Shown here piece after piece: positions 29,901-45,100 of a stretch of 64,000 nucleotides of DNA. The translations under genes were made by a program, and so were the position numbers. The notes under the pieces were generated by a model. It saw only the letters and a list, made by a program, of their open reading frames with translations, was not told the DNA's origin and did not search any database. Position 1 is the first letter of the stretch. Each line of letters opens with the position of its first letter. The DNA is from Anagrus nilaparvatae (taxonomy: Eukaryota > Arthropoda > Insecta > Hymenoptera > Mymaridae): positions 28,434,501-28,498,500 of the forward strand of contig JAKSXM010000231.1 in assembly GCA_022575985.1 (NCBI GenBank). Reading direction: 5' to 3'.

Positions 29901-30320
29901 TAGAGAAAAACTTAAATAAATACGGCCCTTCAGGCCAGCGTAATTAAAAAACAAGATATAAATAAATTAAATAAGTATTAAAATTATTGTATATTTAGAA
30001 AAGGTGGATCCACTTTTATGAAACCATTTGAATAGGTTAAAATTTTTATAAAACAAGTTTACTTATAATGAAAAGTATGTAAAATAGAGAAAAACCTTAA
30101 CAAATACAGTCCAAAAGGCCTGAGAAATAAAAAAACAAGATATAAAAATTTAAATAGGTATCAAAAATATTGTATTTTTAGAATCTTTGGATCTACTTGC
30201 ATGAAACCATTTGAATTGGTTAAAATTTTTATAAACCAAATTTACTAATAATAAGAGAATATTTTACGTAGAGGAAAACTAAAACAAATACGGCCCTTCA
30301 GGCCAGCGTAATTAAAAAAA

Positions 30321-30420
30321 TCATGAAAAAAGTGTAATCCTTGCACATGCTCAGAACGTCCAATAGATTCTATAAATATATCTTAGAAAAATATAAAGAG
30401 CGATAAATTCATACTAAAAC
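30321..30420. other. Non-satellite 100-bp insert in the array, copy 2
   Basis: Identical to 26898-26997 and at the same monomer position, 3423 bp downstream. Sequence and breakpoints are shared, so it was carried by duplication of the surrounding block and not inserted independently. The equivalent sites at about 7519 and 23208 are empty. Confidence 0.88.
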
Positions 30421-33400
30421 TAAGATATAAATAAATTAAAAAAGTATTAAAATTATTGTATATTTAGAAAAGGTGGATCCACTTTCATGAAACCATTTGA
30501 ATAGGTTAAAATTTTTATAAAACAAGTTTACTTATAATGAAAAAATATGTAAAATAGAGAAAAACCTAAACAAATACAGTCAAAAAGGCCTGAGAAATAA
30601 AAAAACAAGATATAAAAAATTTAATTAGGTATCAAAATTATTGTATTTTTATAAACGTTGGATCTACTTGCATAAAACCATTTGAATTGGTTAAAATTGT
30701 TATAAACCAATTTTACTAATAATGAGAGAATATTCTACGTAGAGAAAAACTTAAACAAATACGGCCCTTCAGGCCAGCGTAATTAAAAAACAAGATATAA
30801 ATAAATTAAATAAGTATTAAAATTATTGTATATTTAGAAAAGGTGGATCCACTTTCATTAAACCATTTGAATAGGTTAAAATTTTTATAAAACAAGTTTA
30901 CTTATAATGAAAAAATATGTAAAATAGAGAAAAACCTTAACAAATACAGTCCGAAAAGCCTGAGAAATAAAAAAACAAGATATAAAAATTTAAATAGGTG
31001 TCAAAAATATTGTATTTTTAGAATCTTTGGATCTACTTGCATGAAACCATTTGAATTGGTTAAAATTTTTATAAACCAAGTTTACTAATAATAAGAGAAT
31101 ATTCTACGTAGAGGAAAACTAAAACAAATACGGCCCTTCAGGCCAGCGTAATTAAAAAACAAGATATAAATAAATTAAAAAAGTATTAAAATTATTGTAT
31201 ATTTAGAAAAGGTGGATCCACTTTCATTAAACCATTTGAATAGGTTAAAATTTTTATAAAACAAGTTTACTTATAATGAAAAAATATGTAAAATAGAGAA
31301 AAACCTTAACAAATACAGTCCAAAAAGCCTGAGAAATAAAAAAACAAGATATAAAAATTTAAATAGGTATCAAAAATATTGTATTTTTAGAATCTTTGGA
31401 TCTACTTGCATGAAACCATTTGAATTTGTTAAAATTTTTATAAACCAAGTTTACTAATAATAAGAGAATATTCTACGTAGAGGAAAACTAAAACAAATAC
31501 GGCCCTTCAGGCCAGCGTAATTAAAAAACAAGATATAAATAAATTAAAAAAGTATTAAAATTATTGTATATTTAGAAAAGGTGGATCCACTTTAATGAAA
31601 CCATTTGAATAGGTTAAAATTTTTATAAAACAAGTTTACTTATAATGAAAAAATATGTAAAATAGAGAAAAACCTTAACAAATACAGTCCAAAAGGCCTG
31701 AGAAATAAAAAAACAAGATATAATAATTTAAATAGGTATCAAAAATATTGTATTTTTAGAATCTTTGGATCCACTTTTATGAATTCATTTGAATTGGTTA
31801 AAATTTTTATAAACCAATTTTACTAATAATGAGAGAATATTCTACGTAGAGGAAAACTAAAACAAATACGGCCCTTCAGGCCAGCGTAATTAAAAAACAA
31901 GATATAAATAAATTAAAAAAGTATTAAAATTATTGTATATTTAGAAAAGGTGGATCCACTTTCATTAAACCATTTGAATAGGTTAAAATTTTTATAAAAC
32001 AAGTTTACTTATAATGAAAAAATATGTAAAATAGAGAAAAACCTTAACAAATACAGTCCAAAAAGCCTGAGAAATAAAAAAACAAGATATAAAAATTTAA
32101 ATAGGTATCAAAAATATTGTATTTTTAGAAACTTTGGATCTACTTGCATGAAACCATTTGAATTTGTTAAAATTTTTATAAACCAAGTTTACTAATAATA
32201 AGAGAATATTCTACGTAGAGGAAAACTAAAACAAATACGGCCCTTCAGGCCAGCGTAATTAAAAAACAAGATATAAATAAATTAAAAAAGTATTAAAATT
32301 ATTGTATATTTAGAAAAGGTGGATCCACTTTCATTAAACCATTTGAATAGGTTAAAATTTTTATAAAACAAGTTTACTTATAATGAAAAAATATGTAAAA
32401 TAGAGAAAAACCTTAACAAATACAGTCCAAAAGGCCTGAGAAATAAAAAAACAAGATATAATAATTTAAATAGGTATCAAAAATATTGTATTTTTAGAAT
32501 CTTTGGATCCACTTTTATGAATTAATTTGAATTGGTTAAAATTTTTATAAACCAATTTTACTAATAATGAGAGAATATTTTACGTAGAGAAAAACTTAAA
32601 CAAATACGGCCCTTCTGGCCAGCGTAATTAAAAAACAAGATATAAATAAATTAAATAAGTATTAAAATTATTGTATATTTAGAAAAGGTGGATCCACTTT
32701 CATGAAACCATTTGAATAGGTTAAAATTTTTATAAAACAAGTATACTTATAATGAAAAAATATGTAAAATAGAGAAAAACCTTAACAAATACAGTCCAAA
32801 AGGCCTGAGAAATAAAAAAACAAGATATAAAAATTTAAATAGGTATCAAAAATATTGTATTTTTAGAATCTTTGGATCTACTTGCATGAAACCATTTGAA
32901 TTGGTTAAAATTTTTATAAACCAAATTTACTAATAATAAGAGAATATTCTACGTAGAGGAAAACTAAAACAAATACGGCCCTTCAGGCCAGCGTAATTAA
33001 AAAACAAGATATAAATAAATTAAATAAGTATTAAAATTATTGTATATTTAGAAAAGGTGGATCCACTTTTATGAAACCATTTGAATAGGTTAAAATTTTT
33101 ATAAAACAAGTTTACTTATAATAAAAAATATGTAAAATAGAGAAAAACCTTAACAAATACAGTCCAAAAGGCCTGAGAAATAAAAAAACAAGATATAAAA
33201 ATTTAAATAGGTATCAAAAATATTGTTTTTTTAGAATCTTTGGATCTACTTGCATGAAACCATTTGAATTGGTTAAAATTTTTATAAACCAAATTTACTA
33301 ATAATAAGAGAATATTCTACGTAGAGGAAAACTAAAACAAATACGGCCCACCAGGCCAGCGTAATTAAAAAATAAGATATAAATAAATTAAATAAGTATT

Positions 33401-34049
33401 AAAATTATTGTATATTTAGAAAAGGTGGATCCACTTTCATGAAACCATTTGAATTGGTTAAAATTCTTATAAACCAAGTTTACTTAGAATAGAAAAATAT
33501 ATAAAATAGAGAAAAGCTTAAACAAATACAGTCCAAAAGGACTGAGAAATAAAAAAACATAATATAAAAAATTTAAATAGGTATCAAAATTATTGTATTT
33601 TTATAAACGTTGGATCCACTTGCATGAAACCATTTGAATAGGTTAAAATTTTTATAAAACAAGTTTACTTATAATGAAAAAATATGTAAAATAGAGAAAA
33701 ACCTAAACAAATACAGTCAAAAAGGCCTGAGAAATAAAAAAACAAGATATAAAAAATTTAATTAGGTATCAAAATTATTGTATTTTTATAAATGTTGGAT
33801 CTACTTGCATAAAACCATTTGAATTGGTTAAAATTGTTATAAACCAATTTTACTAATAATGAGAGAATATTCTACGTAGAGAAAAACTTAAATAAATACG
33901 GCCCTTCAGGCCAGCGTAATTAAAAAACAAGATATAAATAAATTAAATAAGTATTAAAATTATTGTATATTTAGAAAAGGTGGATCCACTTTTATGAAAC
34001 CATTTGAATAGGTTAAAATTTTTATAAAACAAGTTTACTTACAATAAAA

Positions 34050-37000
34050 AATATGTAAAATAGAGAAAAACCTTAACAAATACAGTCCAAAAGGCCTGAG
34101 AAATAAAAAAACAAGATATAAAAATATAAATAGGTATCAAAAATATTGTATTTTTAGAATCTTTGGATCTACTTGCTTGAAACCATTTGAATTAGTTAAA
34201 ATTTTTATAAACCAAGTTTACTAATAATAAGAGAATATTCTATGTAGAGGAAAAGTAAAACAAATACGGCCCACCAGGCCAGCGTAATTAAAAAACAAGA
34301 TATAAATAATTTAAATAAGTATTAAAATTATTGTATATTTAGAAAAGGTGGATCCACTTTCATGAAACCATTTGAATTGGTTAAAATTCTTATAAACCAA
34401 GTTTACTTAGAATAGAAAAATATATAAAATAGAGAAAAACTTAAACAAATACAATCCAAAAGGCCTGAGAAATAAAAAAACATAATATAAAAAATTTAAA
34501 TAGGTATCAAAATTATTGTATTTTTATAAACGTTGGATCCACTTGCATGAAACCATTTGAATAGGTTAAAATTTTTATAAAACAAGTTTACTTATAATGA
34601 AAAAATATGTAAAATAGAGAAAAACCTAAACAAATACAGTCAAAAAGGCCTGAGAAATAAAAAAACAAGATATAAAAAATTTAATTAGGTATCAAAATTA
34701 TTGTATTTTTATAAACGTTGGATCTACTTGCATAAAACCATTTGAATTGGTTAAAATTGTTATAAACCAATTTTACTAATAATGAGAGAATATTCTACGT
34801 AGAGAAAAACTTAAACAAATACGGCCCTTCAGGCCAGCGTAATTAAAAAACAAGATATAAATAAATTAAATAAGTATTAAAATTATTGTATATTTAGAAA
34901 AGGTGGATCCACTTTTATGAAACCATTTGAATAGGTTAAAATTTTTATAAAACAAGTTTACTTATAATAAAAAATATGTAAAATAGAGAAAAACCTTAAC
35001 AAATACAGTCCAAAAGGCCTGAAAAATAAAAAAACAAGATATAAAAATTTAAATAGGTATCAAAAATATTGTATTTTTAGAATCTTTGGATCTACTTTCA
35101 TGAAACCATTTGAATTGCTTAAAATTTTTATAAACCAAGTTTACTAATAATAAGAGAATATTCTACGTAGAGGAAAACTAAAACAAATACGGCCCTTCAG
35201 GCCAGCGTAATTAAAAAACAAGATATAAATAAATTAAAAAAGTATTAAAATTATTGTATATTTAGAAAAGGTGGATCCACTTTCATTAAACCATTTGAAT
35301 AGGTTAAAATTTTTATAAAACAAGTTTACTTATAATGAAAAAATATGTAAAATAGAGAAAAACCTTAACAAATACAGTCCAAAAGGCCTGAGAAATAAAA
35401 AAACAAGATATAGAAATTTAAATAGGTATCAAAAATATTGTTTTTTTAGAATCTTTGGATCTACTTGCATGAAACCATTTGAATTGGTTAAAATTTTTAT
35501 AAACCAAATTTACTAATAATAAGAGAATATTCTACGTAGAGGAAAACTAAAACAAATACGGCCCACCAGGCCAGCGTAATTAAAAAACAAGATATAAATA
35601 AATTAAATAAGTATTAAAATTATTGTATATTTAGAAAAGGTGGATCCACTTTCATGAAACCATTTGAATAGGTTAAAATTTTTATAAAACAAGTTTACTT
35701 ATAATGAAAAAATATGTAAAATAGAGAAAAACCTTAACAAATACAGTCCAAAAAGCCTGAGAAATAAAAAAACAAGATATAAAAATTTAAATAGGTGTCA
35801 AAAATATTGTATTTTTAGAATCTTTGGATCTACTTGCATGAAACCATTTGAATTGGTTAAAATTTTTATAAACCAAGTTTACTAATAATAAGAGAATATT
35901 CTACGTAGAGGAAAACTAAAACAAATACGGCCCTTCAGGCCAGCGTAATTAAGAAACAAGATATAAATAAATTAAAAAAGTATTAAAATTATTGTATATT
36001 TAGAAAAGGTGGATCCACTTTCATTAAACCATTTGAATAGGTTAAAATTTTTATAAAACAAGTTTACTTATAATGAAAAAATATGTAAAATAGAGAAAAA
36101 CCTTAACAAATACAGTCCAAAAAGCCTGAGAAATAAAAAAACAAGATATAAAAATTTAAATAGGTATCAAAAATATTGTATTTTTAGAATCCTTGGATCT
36201 ACTTGCATGAAACCATTTGAATTTGTTAAAATTTTTATAAACCAAGTTTACTAATAATAAGAGAATATTCTACGTAGAGGAAAACTAAAACAAATACGGC
36301 CCTTCAGGCCAGCGTAATTAAAAAACAAGATATAAATAAATTAAAAAAGTAATAAAATTATTGTATATTTAGAAAAGGTGGATCCACTTTAATGAAACCA
36401 TTTGAATAGGTTAAAATTTTTATAAAACAAGTTTACTTATAATGAAAAAATATGTAAAATAGAGAAAAACCTTAACAAATACAGTCCAAAAGGCCTGAGA
36501 AATAAAAAAACAAGATATAATAATTTAAATAGGTATCAAAAATATTGTATTTTTAGAATCTTTGGATCCACTTTTATGAATTCATTTGAATTGGTTAAAA
36601 TTTTTATAAACCAATTTTACTAATAATGACAGAATATTCTACGTAGAGGAAAACTAAAACAAATACGGCCCTTCAGGCCAGCGTAATTAAAAAACAAGAT
36701 ATAAATAAATTAAAAAAGTATTAAAATTATTGTATATTTAGAAAAGGTGGATCCACTTTCATTAAACCATTTGAATAGGTTAAAATTTTTATAAAACAAG
36801 TTTACTTATAATGAAAAAATATGTAAAATAGAGAAAAACCTTAACAAATACAGTCCAAAAAGCCTGAGAAATAAAAAAACAAGATATAAAAATTTAAATA
36901 GGTATCAAAAATATTGTATTTTTAGAATCTTTGGATCTACTTGCATGAAACCATTTGAATTTGTTAAAATTTTTATAAACCAAGTTTACTAATAATAAGA

Positions 37001-37498
37001 GAATATTCTACGTAGAGGAAAACTAAAACAAATACGGCCCTTCAGGCCAGCGTAATTAAAAAACAAGATATAAATAAATTAAAAAAGTATTAAAATTATT
37101 GTATATTTAGAAAAGGTGGATCCACTTTAATGAAACCATTTGAATAGGTTAAAATTTTTATAAAACAAGTTTACTTATAATGAAAAAATATGTAAAATAG
37201 AGAAAAACCTTAACAAATACAGTCCAAAAGGCCTGAGAAATAAAAAAACAAGATATAATAATTTAAATAGGTATCAAAAATATTGTATTTTTAGAATCTT
37301 TGGATCCACTTTTATGAATTCATTTGAATTGGTTAAAATTTTTATAAACCAATTTTACTAATAATGAGAGAATATTCTACGTAGAGGAAAACTAAAACAA
37401 ATACGGCCCTTCAGGCCAGCGTAATTAAAAAACAAGATATAAATAAATTAAAAAAGTATTAAAATTATTGTATATTTAGAAAAGGTGGATCCACTTTC
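34050..37498. repeat. Long-range satellite duplication, copy 1 (offset 8118 bp)
   Basis: Matches 42168-45608 with an offset of 44 monomers. Shared markers are ACAATCC (34451), TATAGAAATTT (35410) and AGAATCCTTGG (36186). Small private differences exist, for example AAGAAACAAG at about 35951. At the right break the partner has one extra dimer. Confidence 0.85.
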
Positions 37499-40400
37499 AT
37501 GAAACCATTTGAATAGGTTAAAATTTTTATAAAACAAGTTTACTTATAATGAAAAAATATGTAAAATAGAGAAAAACCTTATCAAATACAGTCCAAAAGG
37601 CCTGAGAAATAAAAAAACAAGATATAAAAATATAAATAGGTATCAAAAACATTGTATTTTTAGAATCTTTGGATCTACTTGCTTGAAACCATTTGAATTG
37701 GTTAAAATTTTTATAAACCAAGTTTACTAATAATAAGAGAATATTCTATGTAGAGGAAAACTAAAACAAATACGGCCCACCAGGCCAGCGTAATTAAAAA
37801 ACAAGATATAAATAAATTAAATAAGTATTAAAATTATTGTGTATTTAGAAAAGGTGGATCCACTTTCATGAAACCATTTGAATAGGTTAAAATTTTTATA
37901 AAACAAGTTTACTTATAATGAAAAAATATGTAAAATAGAGAAAAACCTTAACAAATACAGTCCAAAAAGCCTGAGAAATAAAAAAACAAGATATAAAAAT
38001 TTAAATAGGTGTCAAAAATATTGTATTTTTAGAATCTTTGGATCTACTTGCATGAAACCATTTGAATTGGTTAAAATTTTTATAAACCAAGTTTACTAAT
38101 AATAAGAGAATATTCTACGTAGAGGAAAACTAAAACAAATACGGCCCTTCAGGCCAGCGTAATTAAAAAACAAGATATAAATAAATTAAAAAAGTATTAA
38201 AATTATTGTATATTTAGAAAAGGTGGATCCACTTTCATTAAACCATTTGAATAGGTTAAAATTTTTATAAAACAAGTTTACTTATAATGAAAAAATATGT
38301 AAAATAGAGAAAAACCTTAACAAATACAGTCCAAAAAGCCTGAGAAATAAAAAAACAAGATATAAAAATTTAAATAGGTATCAAAAATATTGTATTTTTA
38401 GAATCTTTGGATCTACTTGCATGAAACCATTTGAATTTGTTAAAATTTTTATAAACCAAGTTTACTAATAATAAGAGAATATTCTACGTAGAGGAAAACT
38501 AAAACAAATACGGCCCTTCAGGCCAGCGTAATTAAAAAACAAGATATAAATAAATTAAAAAAGTATTAAAATTATTGTATATTTAGAAAAGGTGGATCCA
38601 CTTTAATGAAACCATTTGAATAGGTTAAAATTTTTATAAAACAAGTTTACTTATAATGAAAAAATATGTAAAATAGAGAAAAACCTTAACAAATACAGTC
38701 CAAAAGGCCTGAGAAATAAAAAAACAAGATATAATAATTTAAATAGGTATCAAAAATATTGTATTTTTAGAATCTTTGGATCCACTTTTATGAATTCATT
38801 TGAATTGGTTAAAATTTTTATAAACCAATTTTACTAATAATGAGAGAATATTCTACGTAGAGGAAAACTAAAACAAATACGGCCCTTCAGGCCAGCGTAA
38901 TTAAAAAACAAGATATAAATAAATTAAAAAAGTATTAAAATTATTGTATATTTAGAAAAGGTGGATCCACTTTCATTAAACCATTTGAATAGGTTAAAAT
39001 TTTTATAAAACAAGTTTACTTATAATGAAAAAATATGTAAAATAGAGAAAAACCTTAACAAATACAGTCCAAAAAGCCTGAGAAATAAAAAAACAAGATA
39101 TAAAAATTTAAATAGGTATCAAAAATATTTTATTTTTAGAATCTTTGGATCTACTTGCATGAAACCATTTGAATTTGTTAAAATTTTTATAAACCAAGTT
39201 TACTAATAATAAGAGAATATTCTACGTAGAGGAAAACTAAAACAAATACGGCCCTTCAGGCCAGCGTAATTAAAAAACAAGATATAAATAAATTAAAAAA
39301 GTATTAAAATTATTGTATATTTAGAAAAGGTGGATCCACTTTCATTAAACCATTTGAATAGGTTAAAATTTTTATAAAACAAGTTTACTTATAATGAAAA
39401 AATATGTAAAATAGAGAAAAACCTTAACAAATACAGTCCAAAAGGCCTGAGAAATAAAAAAACAAGATATAATAATTTAAATAGGTATCAAAAATATTGT
39501 ATTTTTAGAATCTTTGGATCCACTTTTATGAATTCATTTGAATTGGTTAAAATTTTTATAAACCAATTTTACTAATAATGAGAGAATATTCTACGTAGAG
39601 GAAAACTAAAACAAATACGGCCCTTCAGGCCAGCGTAATTAAAAAACAAGATATAAATAAATTAAAAAAGTATTAAAATTATTGTATATTTAGAAAAGGT
39701 GGATCCACTTTCATTAAACCATTTGAATAGGTTAAAATTTTTATAAAACAAGTTTACTTATAATGAAAAAATATGTAAAATAGAGAAAAACCTTAACAAA
39801 TACAGTCCAAAAAGCCTGAGAAATAAAAAAACAAGATATAAAAATTTAAATAGGTATCAAAAATATTGTATTTTTAGAATCTTTGGATCTACTTGCATGA
39901 AACCATTTGAATTTGTTAAAATTTTTATAAACCAAGTTTACTAATAATAAGAGAATATTCTACGTAGAGGAAAACTAAAACAAATACGGCCCTTCAGGCC
40001 AGCGTAATTAAAAAACAAGATATAAATAAATTAAAAAAGTATTAAAATTATTGTATATTTAGAAAAGGTGGATCCACTTTAATGAAACCATTTGAATAGG
40101 TTAAAATTTTTATAAAACAAGTTTACTTATAATGAAAAAATATGTAAAATAGAGAAAAACCTTAACAAATACAGTCCAAAAGGCCTGAGAAATAAAAAAA
40201 CAAGATATAATAATTTAAATAGGTATCAAAAATATTGTATTTTTAGAATCTTTGGATCCACTTTTATGAGTTAATTTGAATTGGTTAAAATTTTTATAAA
40301 CCAATTTTACTAATAATGAGAGAATATTTTACGTAGAGAAAAACTTAAACAAATACGGCCCTTCTGGCCAGCGTAATTAAAAAACAAGATATAAATAAAT

Positions 40401-42167
40401 TAAATAAGTATTAAAATTATTGTATATTTAGAAAAGGTGGATCCACTTTCATGAAACCATTTGAATAGGTTAAAATTTTTATAAAACAAGTATACTTATA
40501 ATGAAAAAATATGTAAAATAGAGAAAAACCTTAACAAATACAGTCCAAAAGGCCTGAGAAATAAAAAAACAAGATATAAAAATTTAAATAGGTATCAAAA
40601 ATATTGTATTTTTAGAATCTTTGGATCTACTTGCATGAAACCATTTGAATTGGTTAAAATTTTTATAAACCAAATTTACTAATAATAAGAGAATATTCTA
40701 CGTAGAGGAAAACTAAAACAAATACGGCCCTTCAGGCCAGCGTAATTAAAAAACAAGATATAAATAAATTAAATAAGTATTAAAATTATTGTATATTTAG
40801 AAAAGGTGGATCCACTTTTATGAAACCATTTGAATAGGTTAAAATTTTTATAAAACAAGTTTACTTATAATAAAAAATATGTAAAATAGAGAAAAACCTT
40901 AACAAATACAGTCCAAAAGGCCTGAGAAATAAAAAAACAAGATATAAAAATTTAAATAGGTATCAAAAATATTGTTTTTTTAGAATCTTTGGATCTACTT
41001 GCATGAAACCATTTGAATTGGTTAAAATTTTTATAAACCAAATTTACTAATAATAAGAGAATATTCTACGTAGAGGAAAACTAAAACAAATACGGCCCAC
41101 CAGGCCAGCGTAATTAAAAAATAAGATATAAATAAATTAAATAAGTATTAAAATTATTGTATATTTAGAAAAGGTGGATCCACTTTCATGAAACCATTTG
41201 AATTGGTTAAAATTCTTATAAACCAAGTTTACTTAGAATAGAAAAATATATAAAATAGAGAAAAACTTAAACAAATACAGTCCAAAAGGACTGAGAAATA
41301 AAAAAACATAATATAAAAAATTTAAATAGGTATCAAAATTATTGTATTTTTATAAACGTTGGATCCACTTGCATGAAACCATTTGAATAGGTTAAAATTT
41401 TTATAAAACAAGTTTACTTATAATGAAAAAATATGTAAAATAGAGAAAAACCTAAACAAATACAGTCAAAAAGGCCTGAGAAATAAAAAAACAAGATATA
41501 AAAAATTTAATTAGGTATCAAAATTATTGTATTTTTATAAATGTTGGATCTACTTGCATAAAACCATTTGAATTGGTTAAAATTGTTATAAACCAATTTT
41601 ACTAATAATGAGAGAATATTCTACGTAGAGAAAAACTTAAATAAATACGGCCCTTCAGGCCAGCGTAATTAAAAAACAAGATATAAATAAATTAAATAAG
41701 TATTAAAATTATTGTATATTTAGAAAAGGTGGATCCACTTTTATGAAACCATTTGAATAGGTTAAAATTTTTATAAAACAAGTTTACTTATAATGAAAAG
41801 TATGTAAAATAGAGAAAAACCTTAACAAATACAGTCCAAAAGGCCTGAGAAATAAAAAAACAAGATATAAAAATTTAAATAGGTATCAAAAATATTGTAT
41901 TTTTAGAATCTTTGGATCTACTTGCATGAAACCATTTGAATTGGTTAAAATTTTTATAAACCAAATTTACTAATAATAAGAGAATATTTTACGTAGAGGA
42001 AAACTAAAACAAATACGGCCCTTCAGGCCAGCGTAATTAAAAAACAAGATATAAATAAATTAAAAAAGTATTAAAATTATTGTATATTTAGAAAAGGTGG
42101 ATCCACTTTCATGAAACCATTTGAATAGGTTAAAATTTTTATAAAACAAGTTTACTTATAATGAAAA

Positions 42168-45100
42168 AATATGTAAAATAGAGAAAAACCTTAACAAATA
42201 CAGTCCAAAAGGCCTGAGAAATAAAAAAACAAGATATAAAAATATAAATAGGTATCAAAAATATTGTATTTTTAGAATCTTTGGATCTACTTGCTTGAAA
42301 CCATTTGAATTGGTTAAAATTTTTATAAACCAAGTTTACTAATAATAAGAGAATATTCTATGTAGAGGAAAAGTAAAACAAATACGGCCCACCAGGCCAG
42401 CGTAATTAAAAAACAAGATATAAATAATTTAAATAAGTATTAAAATTATTGTATATTTAGAAAAGGTGGATCCACTTTCATGAAACCATTTGAATTGGTT
42501 AAAATTCTTATAAACCAAGTTTACTTAGAATAGAAAAATATATAAAATAGAGAAAAACTTAAACAAATACAATCCAAAAGGCCTGAGAAATAAAAAAACA
42601 TAATATAAAAAATTTAAATAGGTATCAAAATTATTGTATTTTTATAAACGTTGGATCCACTTGCATGAAACCATTTGAATAGGTTAAAATTTTTATAAAA
42701 CAAGTTTACTTATAATGAAAAAATATGTAAAATAGAGAAAAACCTAAACAAATACAGTCAAAAAGGCCTGAGAAATAAAAAAACAAGATATAAAAAATTT
42801 AATTAGGTATCAAAATTATTGTATTTTTATAAACGTTGGATCTACTTGCATAAAACCATTTGAATTGGTTAAAATTGTTATAAACCAATTTTACTAATAA
42901 TGAGAGAATATTCTACGTAGAGAAAAACTTAAACAAATACGGCCCTTCAGGCCAGCGTAATTAAAAAACAAGATATAAATAAATTAAATAAGTATTAAAA
43001 TTATTGTATATTTAGAAAAGGTGGATCCACTTTTATGAAACCATTTGAATAGGTTAAAATTTTTATAAAACAAGTTTACTTATAATAAAAAATATGTAAA
43101 ATAGAGAAAAACCTTAACAAATACAGTCCAAAAGGCCTGAAAAATAAAAAAACAAGATATAAAAATTTAAATAGGTATCAAAAATATTGTATTTTTAGAA
43201 TCTTTGGATCTACTTTCATGAAACCATTTGAATTGCTTAAAATTTTTATAAACCAAGTTTACTAATAATAAGAGAATATTCTACGTAGAGGAAAACTAAA
43301 ACAAATACGGCCCTTCAGGCCAGCGTAATTAAAAAACAAGATATAAATAAATTAAAAAAGTATTAAAATTATTGTATATTTAGAAAAGGTGGATCCACTT
43401 TCATTAAACCATTTGAATAGGTTAAAATTTTTATAAAACAAGTTTACTTATAATGAAAAAATATGTAAAATAGAGAAAAACCTTAACAAATACAGTCCAA
43501 AAGGCCTGAGAAATAAAAAAACAAGATATAGAAATTTAAATAGGTATCAAAAATATTGTTTTTTTAGAATCTTTGGATCTACTTGCATGAAACCATTTGA
43601 ATTGGTTAAAATTTTTATAAACCAAATTTACTAATAATAAGAGAATATTCTACGTAGAGGAAAACTAAAACAAATACGGCCCACCAGGCCAGCGTAATTA
43701 AAAAACAAGATATAAATAAATTAAATAAGTATTAAAATTATTGTATATTTAGAAAAGGTGGATCCACTTTCATGAAACCATTTGAATAGGTTAAAATTTT
43801 TATAAAACAAGTTTACTTATAATGAAAAAATATGTAAAATAGAGAAAAACCTTAACAAATACAGTCCAAAAAGCCTGAGAAATAAAAAAACAAGATATAA
43901 AAATTTAAATAGGTGTCAAAAATATTGTATTTTTAGAATCTTTGGATCTACTTGCATGAAACCATTTGAATTGGTTAAAATTTTTATAAACCAAGTTTAC
44001 TAATAATAAGAGAATATTCTACGTAGAGGAAAACTAAAACAAATACGGCCCTTCAGGCCAGCGTAATTAAAAAACAAGATATAAATAAATTAAAAAAGTA
44101 TTAAAATTATTGTATATTTAGAAAAGGTGGATCCACTTTCATTAAACCATTTGAATAGGTTAAAATTTTTATAAAACAAGTTTACTTATAATGAAAAAAT
44201 ATGTAAAATAGAGAAAAACCTTAACAAATACAGTCCAAAAAGCCTGAGAAATAAAAAAACAAGATATAAAAATTTAAATAGGTATCAAAAATATTGTATT
44301 TTTAGAATCCTTGGATCTACTTGCATGAAACCATTTGAATTTGTTAAAATTTTTATAAACCAAGTTTACTAATAATAAGAGAATATTCTACGTAGAGGAA
44401 AACTAAAACAAATACGGCCCTTCAGGCCAGCGTAATTAAAAAACAAGATATAAATAAATTAAAAAAGTATTAAAATTATTGTATATTTAGAAAAGGTGGA
44501 TCCACTTTAATGAAACCATTTGAATAGGTTAAAATTTTTATAAAACAAGTTTACTTATAATGAAAAAATATGTAAAATAGAGAAAAACCTTAACAAATAC
44601 AGTCCAAAAGGCCTGAGAAATAAAAAAACAAGATATAATAATTTAAATAGGTATCAAAAATATTGTATTTTTAGAATCTTTGGATCCACTTTTATGAATT
44701 CATTTGAATTGGTTAAAATTTTTATAAACCAATTTTACTAATAATGAGAGAATATTCTACGTAGAGGAAAACTAAAACAAATACGGCCCTTCAGGCCAGC
44801 GTAATTAAAAAACAAGATATAAATAAATTAAAAAAGTATTAAAATTATTGTATATTTAGAAAAGGTGGATCCACTTTCATTAAACCATTTGAATAGGTTA
44901 AAATTTTTATAAAACAAGTTTACTTATAATGAAAAAATATGTAAAATAGAGAAAAACCTTAACAAATACAGTCCAAAAAGCCTGAGAAATAAAAAAACAA
45001 GATATAAAAATTTAAATAGGTATCAAAAATATTGTATTTTTAGAATCTTTGGATCTACTTGCATGAAACCATTTGAATTTGTTAAAATTTTTATAAACCA

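Larger units (their letters stand above)
19580..30423. repeat. Higher-order tandem series, three units of about 3.4-3.8 kb
   Basis: Marker variants recur in order. TTTGCATAGG follows the BamHI site at 20311, 24002 and 27794, giving steps of 3691 bp (20 monomers) and 3792 bp (20 monomers plus a 101-bp insert). The last step measured insert to insert is 3423 bp, because the third unit lacks one 369-bp dimer. Unit limits are about 19580-23208, 23209-27000 and 27001-30423. Confidence 0.85.
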
